The notes beneath the pieces are model-generated. The model had not been told where the DNA came from. It saw only the letters and a program-made list of their open reading frames with translations, and did no database searches. Source: Oscillospiraceae bacterium (GTDB lineage Bacteria > Bacillota > Clostridia > Oscillospirales > Ruminococcaceae). Taken from it: a DNA stretch of 33,699 nt. The DNA is taken from contig SVNC01000019.1 of NCBI GenBank assembly GCA_015067025.1, forward strand, positions 1-33,699, read 5' to 3'. The number at the start of each line of letters is the position of its first letter. Positions within the stretch are counted from its first letter, which is position 1. Positions 7,209 through 14,701 of this stretch are shown here, in pieces. The position numbers and the translations under genes were made by a program.

Positions 7209-7718
7209 TTATTGTTTACCTTTAACCTTACCTGCAATATATCCGCTTACTTCATCCGCACTGATACCAAGCGAATAACTAAACTCGTCGTTTATCATTC
7301 TTTCAAGCTCCTGCAGTATTCTTTCATCGGTGGAGGGCAGGGATTTATTGCTGTTCATAAGCTCCTGCTTTTTAAGATAGATACAGCGGATAACTCTTAA
7401 TATCTGCTTCTTGTCACCGCTTTGCATTACCGCCTTGAAAAACGCAGGTCTTTCCTTTTTATCATCTATCCATTCTGTACTATCGCTATCTACGTCAGTA
7501 AGAAGTCTGTCTATCTCGTCACTGCTTATAGGATAACGCATATTTGAAACGAGCTTTTCGTTGTCGCAGGGAACAAAGACTGTAGCATTGCTATGGGCTA
7601 TAGGACGTAACAGATAATAATTCTGTTTTTTGCCATCAAACTCTCTTGTAACAATTTCGTCAATCCTGCATACACCTGAGTGTCCGTATACAACGCATTC
7701 TCCGATATTGTAGCCCAT
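7209..7718 (-). CDS. CarD/CdnL-family transcription regulator
   Basis: The 169-aa product starts with the CarD/CdnL/TRCF RNA-polymerase-interacting fold (residues 1-60: MGYNIGECVVYGHSGVCRID, then YYLLRP and VFVPCDN). A helical C-terminal half follows, with FFKAVMQSGDKKQILRVIRC and LKKQELMNSNKSL. Family members bind the RNA polymerase beta subunit and stabilise the open promoter complex, acting globally, often on rRNA and stress genes. It appears monocistronic, with its own promoter and terminator. The start is set by AAGG 11 nt upstream and the match of the N-terminus to the family. Confidence 0.88.
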   Translation of the reverse strand: MGYNIGECVVYGHSGVCRIDEIVTREFDGKKQNYYLLRPIAHSNATVFVPCDNEKLVSNMRYPISSDEIDRLLTDVDSDSTEWIDDKKERPAFFKAVMQSGDKKQILRVIRCIYLKKQELMNSNKSLPSTDERILQELERMINDEFSYSLGISADEVSGYIAGKVKGKQ

Positions 7719-7730
7719 GATACTTACCTT

Positions 7731-7811
7731 AAAGTCCTTTTCTGAAATTTTGGAGATATACCCCCATCATGATAATTATATCATTTTGAGATTTTTATTT
7801 CAAAGGACTTT
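7731..7811. repeat. 10-bp inverted repeat flanking the carD-like promoter
   Basis: AAAGTCCTTT (7731-7740) and its exact complement AAAGGACTTT (7802-7811) bracket the promoter. One copy lies between transcription and translation starts, the other overlaps the upstream edge of the -35. This resembles a two-site operator. Confidence 0.45.
7775..7803 (-). promoter_or_regulatory. Promoter of the carD-like gene
   Basis: TTGAAA (7798-7803) and a perfect TATAAT (7775-7780) are separated by 17 bp on the minus strand. The leader is about 50 nt. Confidence 0.7.
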
Positions 7812-7865
7812 TTACACAAATCTTTTGTCTTAAGGTTTATGCAAAGTGCTTAATAAGATCTTTTT

Positions 7866-7910
7866 TCTAAAATAAAATCCGCCTCTCTTAATGAGAGACG
7901 GACTGTTTTT
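7866..7910. terminator. Bidirectional terminator behind the ABC-F gene
   Basis: A 10-bp stem (7878-7887 / 7893-7902, one G-U pair) has T-rich tails on both strands: TTTTATTTTAG on the minus strand and CTGTTTTTATT on the plus strand. The only gene it can end is the ABC-F gene whose stop is at 7912. Confidence 0.8.
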
Positions 7911-7911
7911 A

Positions 7912-9525
7912 TTAAAGTGTGAATTTACCGCCGTGGTTAGCCTTACGCCATTCAACGTACTCTTCATAAGTACCCTGTCTGTCATAGCAACCCTTGTCGG
8001 AGATTTCGATAATTCTGTTTGCAACTGTCTGTACTATTTCGTGGTCGTGGGATGCGAAAAGAATATTGCCCTTGAAATCGGAAAGACCGTTATTTACCGC
8101 TGTGATACTTTCAAGGTCTAAGTGGTTTGTAGGTCTGTCAAGAATAAGTACGTTTGACTGGAAAAGCATCATTCTTGAGAACATACAACGTACCTTTTCA
8201 CCACCGGATAGTACGTCGACCGACTTGAAGATATCATCGCCTGAGAATAACATTCTGCCAAGGAAGCCTCTTAAATAGGTTTCTGTTTCGTCCTTTGAGT
8301 ACTGTCTTATCCAGTCTAAAATAGACATCTTGCAGCCGTTGAAGAATTCGCTGTTATCCTGAGGGAAATAGCTTACGCTTGCAGTACTGCCCCACTTGAA
8401 GAAGCCTGCATCGGGCTGTTCTTCTTCCATAAGTATCTTAAAGAGTGTGGTAACTGCAATTTCGTTGTCGCCAACGAAAGCAATCTTATCGTTCTTACCT
8501 ACCGTAAAGCTTACGTTATCAAGAACCTTTACACCGTCAACCGTCTTTGTAAGACCTTCAACCTGTAAAATATCCTTACCTATCTCTCTTTCCATATCAA
8601 AGCCGATAAAGGGATAACGTCTGCTTGATGCAGGAAGCTCTTCTACTGTAAGCTTATCAATAAGCTTCTTTCTTGAAGTAGCCTGCTTTGATTTTGACTT
8701 GTTGGCAGAGAAACGTTGGATAAAGTTCTGTAATTCCTTTATCTTTTCTTCGGCCTTCTTGTTCTGCTGCTTTATCATCTTCTGGATGAGCTGTGAGGAT
8801 TCATACCAGAATTCATAGTTACCGACGTACATCTTTATCTTTGTATAGTCGATATCTACCGTGTGTGTACATACGTTATTAAGGAAGTGACGGTCGTGGG
8901 ATACTACGATAACCGTACCGAAGTATTCGGCGAGGAATTCTTCAAGCCATGCCACAGCGTCAATATCAAGGTGGTTTGTAGGCTCGTCCATGAGGATAAT
9001 ATCAGGGTTGCCGAAAAGTGCCTGTGCCAAAAGCACCTTGACTTTTTCGTTACCTGCAAGACTGCTCATCTCACTGTATAAGATGCTTTCGTCAAGACCG
9101 AGACCCTGAACAAGCTTTGATGCGTCGCTTTCAGCTTCCCAGCCGCCAAGCTCTGCAAATTCACCTTCAAGCTCACTTGCAAGTACGCCGTCTTCTTCTG
9201 TAAAGTCTTCTTTTGCGTAAAGCTCGTCCTTCTGCTTCATAACTTCATATAAACGGGGGTTACCCATTATAACCGTTTCCTGAACAGTGTAGTTGTCATA
9301 AGCATAGTGATCCTGCTTTAATACTGACATACGAAGACCTTCCTGAATGGAAACGCTACCTGTAGAAGGCTCTAAGTCGCCGCATAATATCTTTAAAAAG
9401 GTTGATTTACCTGCACCGTTTGCACCGATAACGCCGTAGCAGTTACCTGCTGTGAATAATAAATTTACATCCTTGAACAGCGTCTGTCCGCCGAAGGAAA
9501 GACTTACGTCTGAAACTGTAATCAT
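7912..9525 (-). CDS. ABC-F family ATPase, YkpA/YbiT-like
   Basis: The 537-aa soluble protein has two ATP-binding halves and no membrane segments, as in the ABC-F translation factors that act on the ribosome. The first half has Walker A GANGAGKST (34-42) and Walker B DEPTNHLD (180-187). Its signature is SLAGNEK (155-161) rather than the usual LSGGEK. A basic interdomain linker (about 245-300) is present. The second half has the degenerate loop GDNEIAVTT (352-360), normal signature LSGGEK (439-444) and Walker B LDRPTNHLD (462-470), where Arg464 replaces the catalytic Glu. The degenerate second loop is, as I recall, common in YkpA/YbiT relatives; the other two changes are less so. An AAAGGA site and a strong promoter precede it. 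Confidence 0.88.
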   Translation of the reverse strand: MITVSDVSLSFGGQTLFKDVNLLFTAGNCYGVIGANGAGKSTFLKILCGDLEPSTGSVSIQEGLRMSVLKQDHYAYDNYTVQETVIMGNPRLYEVMKQKDELYAKEDFTEEDGVLASELEGEFAELGGWEAESDASKLVQGLGLDESILYSEMSSLAGNEKVKVLLAQALFGNPDIILMDEPTNHLDIDAVAWLEEFLAEYFGTVIVVSHDRHFLNNVCTHTVDIDYTKIKMYVGNYEFWYESSQLIQKMIKQQNKKAEEKIKELQNFIQRFSANKSKSKQATSRKKLIDKLTVEELPASSRRYPFIGFDMEREIGKDILQVEGLTKTVDGVKVLDNVSFTVGKNDKIAFVGDNEIAVTTLFKILMEEEQPDAGFFKWGSTASVSYFPQDNSEFFNGCKMSILDWIRQYSKDETETYLRGFLGRMLFSGDDIFKSVDVLSGGEKVRCMFSRMMLFQSNVLILDRPTNHLDLESITAVNNGLSDFKGNILFASHDHEIVQTVANRIIEISDKGCYDRQGTYEEYVEWRKANHGGKFTL

Positions 9526-9569
9526 CTGTTGTCGTCCTTTCTATACTGTCTTTTAACCATACAAATGAC

Positions 9570-9598
9570 AGTATAACATAATTTAAATAAAAAAGCAA
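9570..9598 (-). promoter_or_regulatory. Promoter of the ABC-F gene
   Basis: TTGCTT (9593-9598) and TATACT (9570-9575) lie 17 bp apart on the minus strand, about 45 bp before the ATG. Confidence 0.65.
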
Positions 9599-9639
9599 TT
9601 TAAAAAGCACACAAATTTAATATGTAAAGGGAGGGCTTT

Positions 9640-9673
9640 TATATGCACCATTTCCCCTGATTTTCATAAAATA
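9640..9673 (+). promoter_or_regulatory. Possible mother-cell sigma promoter for cotJABC
   Basis: CATAAAATA at 9665-9673 fits the -10 of sporulation sigma factors SigE/SigK. Upstream lie TATATGC (9640-9646, SigE-like spacing of 18) and CACC (9646-9649, SigK-like spacing of 15). No good SigA promoter is seen. In Bacillus cotJ is under SigE, but the choice between the two is open. Confidence 0.4.
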
Positions 9674-9711
9674 GAGTGTAAAGCCGAAAATTTACCGAAA
9701 GGAGCTATTTT

Positions 9712-9894
9712 ATGAAAGATGAATGTTCAATGCCTGTTCCCCACATAAAGCACAGAGTGGGATATGCCCACGTACCTTTTCAGAAGTTAGGCAAGCTTTA
9801 TTCTCCTGAAAAGGCGGTTATGGCAGGCACTATTTTTCCTGAGCTTGACTTAAAGATCGACGAATACGAGAGGGGGCTTTATAATGGCGTATAA
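9712..9894 (+). CDS. cotJA: Spore coat-associated protein CotJA
   Basis: The 60-aa protein has the CotJA hallmark VPFQKLGKLYSPEKAVMAGT followed by IFPELDLKI. It belongs to the inner spore coat together with CotJB and CotJC. GAAAGGAG lies 7 nt before the ATG. Its 3' end overlaps the cotJB start by 11 nt, suggesting translational coupling. The motif order and the intact three-gene set make the call firm despite the short length. Confidence 0.9.
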   Translation: MKDECSMPVPHIKHRVGYAHVPFQKLGKLYSPEKAVMAGTIFPELDLKIDEYERGLYNGV

Positions 9895-10138
9895 TATGAC
9901 TCCCCGCTGTGCATCTCTTTTAAAGAGCCTTGCGGCTGCAGATTTCTATGCTCTTGACTTAAAGCTTTACCTCGATACCCATCCCGATGACTGTGAGGCA
10001 TTAAAAATCTTCCGTGAAGCTGTAAAGCAGGCGGACGCCTGCCGCCACGCTTTTGAAGCAGAATGTTATCCTCTTCGTGCAAGCAGTGCAGGAAAAGACG
10101 GCGAATGGGACTGGCTGTGCGGTCAGTGGATACTGTAA
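9884..10138 (+). CDS. cotJB: Spore coat protein CotJB
   Basis: The 84-aa protein carries the CotJB pattern: an N-terminal LLKSLAAADFYALDLKLYLD segment, then the His-Pro-Asp-Asp-Cys stretch, and a C-terminal WDWLCGQWIL rich in Trp. Its ribosome site, GAGGGGG, lies within the end of cotJA. It is the middle gene of cotJABC. CotJB has no known enzymatic role; in Bacillus it forms part of the inner coat with CotJC. Confidence 0.9.
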   Translation: MAYNMTPRCASLLKSLAAADFYALDLKLYLDTHPDDCEALKIFREAVKQADACRHAFEAECYPLRASSAGKDGEWDWLCGQWIL

Positions 10139-10150
10139 GGGGGTAAAGAT

Positions 10151-10708
10151 ATGTTTATATTTGAAAAAAGAACTCAGATTCCCGTAGTGATAAAAAACCG
10201 CAACCCTAAGCTTGCAAGCTATATTTTATCCCAGTACGGCGGTCCTGACGGTGAGCTTGGAGCGTCCCTGCGCTACTTATCCCAGAGATTTGCCCAGAAG
10301 GATAAAAGAGCGATCGCACTTTTAACCGACGTTGGTACAGAAGAACTCGGACATTTAGAGATGATCGGTTCTATCGTATCCCAGCTTACGACGGGTGAAG
10401 GAGCAAGAAGCTTTGACCGCTACGGCGTAGGCGATTATTACATCGACCACGCAAACGCAGTATATCCTGCAAGTGCGGCAGGCGTACCCTTTACTGCGGC
10501 TTATATCCAGAGCAAGGCTGACCCTATCGCAGACCTTATGGAAGACCTGGCTGCTGAGCAGAAAGCAAGGGCAACCTACGACAACATTTTAAGAATGTGT
10601 GATGATCCTGACGTTGCGAACGTTATCAAATTCCTTCGTGAAAGAGAAGTCGTTCACTTCCAGCGTTTTGGTGAGATACTTGATATCTTACAGGATAAGA
10701 TCTGCTGA
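10151..10708 (+). CDS. cotJC: Spore coat protein CotJC, manganese-catalase-like
   Basis: The 185-aa protein is a four-helix ferritin-like protein related to manganese catalases. Likely dinuclear metal ligands include Glu in GPDGELGASLRY, EELGHLEM (Glu and His in the TEELGHLE motif), and Glu/His in EREVVHFQRF near the C-terminus. It is slightly shorter than soluble Mn catalases, as is typical of CotJC. It is expected in the inner spore coat with CotJA and CotJB and may detoxify peroxide. AAGGGGG lies 8 nt before the ATG, 12 bp after cotJB. A strong terminator follows. Confidence 0.93.
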   Translation: MFIFEKRTQIPVVIKNRNPKLASYILSQYGGPDGELGASLRYLSQRFAQKDKRAIALLTDVGTEELGHLEMIGSIVSQLTTGEGARSFDRYGVGDYYIDHANAVYPASAAGVPFTAAYIQSKADPIADLMEDLAAEQKARATYDNILRMCDDPDVANVIKFLREREVVHFQRFGEILDILQDKIC

Positions 10709-10734
10709 TATAAGGCACGATGAATTTTTGTCAG

Positions 10735-10761
10735 AAGGCGGGAGTTTTCTCCCGCCTTTTT
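10735..10761 (+). terminator. Terminator of cotJABC
   Basis: A perfect stem AAGGCGGGAG / CTCCCGCCTT with a TTTT loop runs into five T. Confidence 0.9.
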
Positions 10762-10802
10762 AAATCAAAAAACTAAAAAACAATAATTCGTCATATAGTG
10801 CC

Positions 10803-10830
10803 TTGACAAATTTTTAAAAAGTGCTATAAT
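10803..10830 (+). promoter_or_regulatory. SigA promoter of htpG
   Basis: Consensus TTGACA (10803-10808) and TATAAT (10825-10830) are separated by 16 bp. Confidence 0.85.
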
Positions 10831-10834
10831 AATT

Positions 10835-10861
10835 TTAGCACTCTTTTGCTTAGAGTGCTAA
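10835..10861. promoter_or_regulatory. CIRCE operator (HrcA site) before htpG
   Basis: TTAGCACTC, nine bases, GAGTGCTAA is an exact match to the CIRCE consensus. It starts four bases after the -10 box and covers the transcription start. HrcA repressor binding here would give heat induction of htpG. No hrcA gene is in the window. Confidence 0.95.
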
Positions 10862-10907
10862 AAGGCTAAAAAAATAAAAATTCAGATATAAAGAAAGGAA
10901 GACAAAA

Positions 10908-12788
10908 ATGGCAAAAAAAGCATTCAAGGCAGAATCCAAAAGACTGCTTGATATGATGATAAACTCCATCTACACCCATAAAGAGATATTTCTCCGTGAG
11001 CTTATCAGTAACGCAAGCGATGCTATGGACAAGCTGTATTTCAAATCAATGACCGAAAATATCGGTATCACAAGAACAGATTTTGCGATTGATCTTTCTC
11101 TTGATAAGGAGAACAGAATTTTAACGATCACAGATAACGGTATCGGTATGACGAAGGACGAGCTGGAAAATAACTTAGGCGTTATCGCTCAGAGCGGCTC
11201 TTTCAAATTCAAGAACGAAAATGCTGATAAGGAAAATGAGGATATCAGCGTTATCGGTCAATTTGGTGTAGGCTTCTATTCCGCATTTATGGTAGCGTCA
11301 GCTGTAACTGTTGAAACCAAGGCGTATGGCAGTGAGCAGGCTTACAAGTGGTATTCAGAGGGTGTTGACGGTTATACGATAACCGAAACGGAAAAAGAAA
11401 GCTACGGCACAAAGATCACACTTAAGATAAAGGATTCTACCGACGAAGAGGATTACGAGGATTTTGTAACGGAATATAAGATAAGAGGTATCGTAAAGAA
11501 GTATTCCGATTATATCCGCTACCCTATCAAAATGTTAGTAGGTCACAGCCATCTTAAAGAGGGTACTGAGGACGAATACGAAACTCACTATCAGATAGAG
11601 ACATTAAACAGTATGATCCCTATCTGGAACAAGAGCAAGTCCGAGCTTACCGATGAAGATTACAACCTTTTCTATAAGGAAAAGTTCTTTGATTATGAAG
11701 ACCCTATTGCCCACATTCATACACAGGCAGAGGGTACGGCTACCTATAAGGCTCTGCTTTATATTCCTGCAAAAGTTCCCTTTGATTTTTACTCAAAGGA
11801 TTACGAAAAGGGACTTCAGCTTTACTCAAACGGCGTGCTTATTATGGACAAGTGTGCTGATCTACTCCCCGACTGTTTCAGCTTTGTAAGAGGTCTTGTA
11901 GATTCTGCCGATTTATCCCTTAACATTTCAAGAGAGCTTTTACAGCACGACAGACAGCTTAAAATAATCGCAAAGAGAATTGAAAAGTCTATAAAGAACG
12001 AGCTTTCAAAGATGCTGAAAAACGACAGAGAAAGATACGAAAAGTTCTGGAAGGCTTTCGGACTTCAGCTTAAATTCGGTGTATATAACGGCTTCGGTGC
12101 AGGCAAGGAATTACTTCAGGATCTGCTTATGTTCTACTCTTCGGCAGATAAGAAGTTAGTTACCCTTGAAGAATATACCCTTCGTATGAAGGAAGAACAG
12201 AAGTACATCTTCTTTGCCAGCGGTGACGACGTTGATAAGATTGATAAACTCCCCCAGACAGAGCTTATCAAGGATAAGGGCTACGAGATACTTTACCTTA
12301 CAGACAGCATTGACGAATTTGTAATGCAGATGATGGTGGATTATAACGATAAGCAGTTCAAATCCGTATCGGCAGGCGACCTTGATCTTGAAACTCCCGA
12401 AGAAAAGGAAGAGATGAAGGCAAAGAAGGAAGAAAGCAAGGGAGCTTTGGAATATATCAAGGAGTCTCTCGGCGGAAAGGTTAAGGACGTAAGACTTTCA
12501 AGCATTTTAAAATCCCACGCCGTATGCCTTACTTCCGACGGCATCCTATCAGTTGAAATGGAAAAGGTACTGGCTCATATGCCCGGTGAAACTAACGCCA
12601 AGGCTGAAAAGGTACTTGAGATAAACGCATCTCACCCCATTTACGAAAAGCTTAAAACTCTTTACGAAACAGATAAGGAAAAGCTTGCGTTATACGGTGA
12701 TATTCTTTATAATCAGGCACTTTTAGTAGAGGGCCTTGCAATTGAAGACCCTGTAGATTTCACAAATAAGATATGTTCACTTATGTAA
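10908..12788 (+). CDS. htpG: Chaperone protein HtpG (Hsp90)
   Basis: The 626-aa protein is a full-length bacterial Hsp90. The N-terminal GHKL ATPase motifs are [13 protein letters not shown] (about 34-46), DNGIGM (about 78-83) and [13 protein letters not shown] (about 117-129). The middle domain catalytic-loop segment [17 protein letters not shown] follows and the C-terminal dimerisation region is intact. It refolds and remodels cytoplasmic client proteins. AAAGGAAG lies just before the ATG. The CIRCE operator indicates class I (HrcA) heat-shock control, whereas Bacillus subtilis htpG is not HrcA-controlled. It appears monocistronic. Confidence 0.97.
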   Translation: MAKKAFKAESKRLLDMMINSIYTHKEIFLRELISNASDAMDKLYFKSMTENIGITRTDFAIDLSLDKENRILTITDNGIGMTKDELENNLGVIAQSGSFKFKNENADKENEDISVIGQFGVGFYSAFMVASAVTVETKAYGSEQAYKWYSEGVDGYTITETEKESYGTKITLKIKDSTDEEDYEDFVTEYKIRGIVKKYSDYIRYPIKMLVGHSHLKEGTEDEYETHYQIETLNSMIPIWNKSKSELTDEDYNLFYKEKFFDYEDPIAHIHTQAEGTATYKALLYIPAKVPFDFYSKDYEKGLQLYSNGVLIMDKCADLLPDCFSFVRGLVDSADLSLNISRELLQHDRQLKIIAKRIEKSIKNELSKMLKNDRERYEKFWKAFGLQLKFGVYNGFGAGKELLQDLLMFYSSADKKLVTLEEYTLRMKEEQKYIFFASGDDVDKIDKLPQTELIKDKGYEILYLTDSIDEFVMQMMVDYNDKQFKSVSAGDLDLETPEEKEEMKAKKEESKGALEYIKESLGGKVKDVRLSSILKSHAVCLTSDGILSVEMEKVLAHMPGETNAKAEKVLEINASHPIYEKLKTLYETDKEKLALYGDILYNQALLVEGLAIEDPVDFTNKICSLM

Positions 12789-12792
12789 TAAT

Positions 12793-12818
12793 AACCCCCA
12801 CGAAATTTCGTGGGGGTT
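12793..12818. terminator. Shared hairpin between htpG and mntP
   Basis: A perfect 13-bp palindrome (AACCCCCACGAAA / TTTCGTGGGGGTT) lies between the two convergent genes. Tails are AT-rich rather than pure T on both sides. It probably stops both transcripts. Confidence 0.7.
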
Positions 12819-12826
12819 AAATTATA

Positions 12827-13414
12827 TCAGAAAAATACTCCTGTAACAAATATCTCTATACCGATTAAAATAAGAATGATACCGCCTGCAATTTCAGCCT
12901 TGTCTGCAAATTTTGTGCCGAATTTCTTACCTATAATAACACCTGCAAGGCAGATGATAAAAGTTACCGCCATAATAAGACAGACTGCAATAAGCGCTGT
13001 CAGAAAGCCGTATTCCGCTATTGTAAAACCAACTGATAAGGCGTCTATAGAAGTGGCAAGTGCCTGAACCAGTAAAAGCACAAAGGTAAGCCTTTGCTTT
13101 TCATCATCGCCGTTTTTATGTCTTATAGCGTCTATCAGCATTTTACCGCCGATAAAGCAAAGCAGAACAAGTGCAATGTAGGGAATAACCTTTTCAAAGC
13201 TTTTGAAATACCGGAGTATGCTATGTACGCATACCCAGCCTATCATCGGCATCAACCCCTGAAAGAATGCGAACATACCTGCAATACCGAGCATTTTCGG
13301 TTTCTTCATATCCGCTTCGTTCAGCCCATTGGCAAGAGATACCGAAAAGGCATCCATAGCAAGTCCTGCACCGAGCAGTATATTGGTCACAAAAAACATA
13401 AATGTAAGCTCCAT
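12827..13414 (-). CDS. mntP: Manganese efflux pump MntP
   Basis: The protein is 195 aa from the ATG at 13414, with six transmembrane helices in two repeated halves. Each half carries a conserved Asp motif: GLAMDAFSVSLANG in helix 1 and ATSIDALSVGFT in the second half. This matches the MntP (YebN) family of Mn2+ exporters in the cytoplasmic membrane. AAGGAAGG lies 8 nt before this ATG; an in-frame ATG 30 nt further upstream has no such site. The leader carries a yybP-ykoY Mn2+ riboswitch and a terminator, so expression should rise when cell manganese is high. Confidence 0.93.
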   Translation of the reverse strand: MELTFMFFVTNILLGAGLAMDAFSVSLANGLNEADMKKPKMLGIAGMFAFFQGLMPMIGWVCVHSILRYFKSFEKVIPYIALVLLCFIGGKMLIDAIRHKNGDDEKQRLTFVLLLVQALATSIDALSVGFTIAEYGFLTALIAVCLIMAVTFIICLAGVIIGKKFGTKFADKAEIAGGIILILIGIEIFVTGVFF

Positions 13415-13465
13415 AGCCTTTACCTTCCTTTTTACCGGATACATAATTTATATTAGCTTTGTCCG

Positions 13466-13506
13466 AATAAAATAACCCGATTACTGCACTTAAGCTATAA
13501 TCGGGT
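13466..13506 (-). terminator. Riboswitch expression-platform terminator before mntP
   Basis: On the minus strand a 9-bp stem (ACCCGATTA / TAATCGGGT, 13498-13506 and 13475-13483) runs into TATTTTATT. It lies between the aptamer and the mntP ribosome site, as in transcription-terminating riboswitches. Confidence 0.8.
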
Positions 13507-13507
13507 G

Positions 13508-13648
13508 AACTTCATATTAAAGGACACATGTATAGCCTTACAGTTATACATGAGTCTCGCAATTTAAAACAAGCCAGGCTATAAGCCAGTATGTTGACTT
13601 GCTACGTATATCCCTACGATATACGCTTGCTACTCCCTCACGGGTTAG
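13508..13648 (-). promoter_or_regulatory. yybP-ykoY family manganese riboswitch
   Basis: Read on the minus strand, the leader has the conserved GGGAGTAGC block (about 13629-13637) and GTCAACATACTGGC (13585-13598). GCCTGGC (13573-13579) and GCGAGACTC (13552-13560) follow in the same order as the yybP-ykoY consensus. A hairpin CATGTATA...TATACATG comes next, then the terminator. Known members bind Mn2+ and often control mntP or P-type ATPases, matching the gene here. TAACCCG at the 5' edge (13641-13647) could pair with CGGGTTA in the terminator 3' arm (13473-13479) and so act as antiterminator. Exact aptamer limits are approximate. Confidence 0.88.
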
Positions 13649-13652
13649 GTAT

Positions 13653-13681
13653 ATAATAGCACAATAAAATGAGTTTGTCAA
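13653..13681 (-). promoter_or_regulatory. Promoter of the riboswitch-mntP transcript
   Basis: Perfect TTGACA (13676-13681) and TATTAT (13653-13658) are 17 bp apart on the minus strand, placing the start near 13646 at the aptamer 5' edge. The -35 lies just after the tsaD stop codon. Confidence 0.8.
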
Positions 13682-13687
13682 GTGATA

Positions 13688-14695
13688 TTAAAGCATATGC
13701 AGTTTTTTTGTTGCATAAGCGTTAAGGGACATATCCGCAACGTTTCCTGCCTGATATTCGTAGTATGCCTGACAGCCTATCATTGCCGCATTGTCACCGC
13801 AAAGAGATAATTCAGGAACGTAAAAATCCATTCCGTTTTCCTTTGCCTTGTCCGCTATCTTTGTTCTGAGAGCCGAGTTTGCCGCTACACCGCCTGCAAG
13901 GGCGATTTTTTTATAGCCAAGAGCATTTGCAGCGGCTATGAATTTATCTGACAGAATATCGGTAATAGTCTCCTGAAAGCAGGCGGCTACGCTGTTCATA
14001 TCTACCTCTTCACCCTTTTGACGGGAATTGTTGATAAGGTTCATAACAGCGGTCTTAAGTCCCGAAAAGCTGAAATCGAATTCGTTCTTTGTGGCGGGTT
14101 TGGGCAGTTTGTATTTTGTGCTGTCGCCAAGCTTTGCCGCTTTATCTATATGCACACCGCCGGGATAGGGGAAACCCATAGCTCTTGCCGCTTTGTCAAA
14201 GGCTTCACCTGCGGCGTCATCCGTGGTTTTACCTACAGTTTCAAGCTCTGTATAGCTATTCACCTTTACTATGTGACTGTGTCCGCCTGAGGCTACAAGG
14301 CAAAGATAGGGAGGATATAACTCCTTATGAGTTATATAGTTTGCCGCTATATGCCCCTTTATGTGATGCACTGCTATAAGCGGCTTTCCAAGAGATAAAG
14401 CAAGGCCCTTTGCATAGTTTACGCCCACCAGTAAAGCACCGATAAGACCCGGTGCGTTTGTTACTGCTACGGCGTCTATATCAGAAAGTGATATTCCTGC
14501 TTTTTCTATAGCCTCTGCCACAACTCCCGTGATATTTTCGCAGTGGCGGCGTGACGCTATTTCAGGAACAACTCCGCCGTAAAGCTTATGCTCGTCTATC
14601 TGTGTTGCTATTACGGAGGAAAGAACGGTTTTACCATCCTCTACGACCGCTGCGGCAGTCTCGTCGCAGGAGCTTTCTATTGCTAATATCTTCAT
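13688..14695 (-). CDS. tsaD: tRNA threonylcarbamoyladenosine synthase subunit TsaD
   Basis: The 335-aa protein is the ASKHA-fold enzyme that transfers the threonylcarbamoyl group to A37 of ANN-decoding tRNAs. It opens MKILAIESSCDETAAAVV and has the metal ligands His111 and His115 in VHHIKGHIAA. Further family motifs are LVASGGHSH, DDAAGEAFDKAARAMG, PGG and GGVAANSALR, with the C-terminal GDNAAMIG. The length is normal. The ATG lies 6 bp after the stop of the D,D-carboxypeptidase gene, and its purine-rich ribosome site is inside that gene's end, so it is the last gene of the operon starting at 16306. Confidence 0.96.
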   Translation of the reverse strand: MKILAIESSCDETAAAVVEDGKTVLSSVIATQIDEHKLYGGVVPEIASRRHCENITGVVAEAIEKAGISLSDIDAVAVTNAPGLIGALLVGVNYAKGLALSLGKPLIAVHHIKGHIAANYITHKELYPPYLCLVASGGHSHIVKVNSYTELETVGKTTDDAAGEAFDKAARAMGFPYPGGVHIDKAAKLGDSTKYKLPKPATKNEFDFSFSGLKTAVMNLINNSRQKGEEVDMNSVAACFQETITDILSDKFIAAANALGYKKIALAGGVAANSALRTKIADKAKENGMDFYVPELSLCGDNAAMIGCQAYYEYQAGNVADMSLNAYATKKLHML

Positions 14696-14701
14696 TTTTC
14701 T

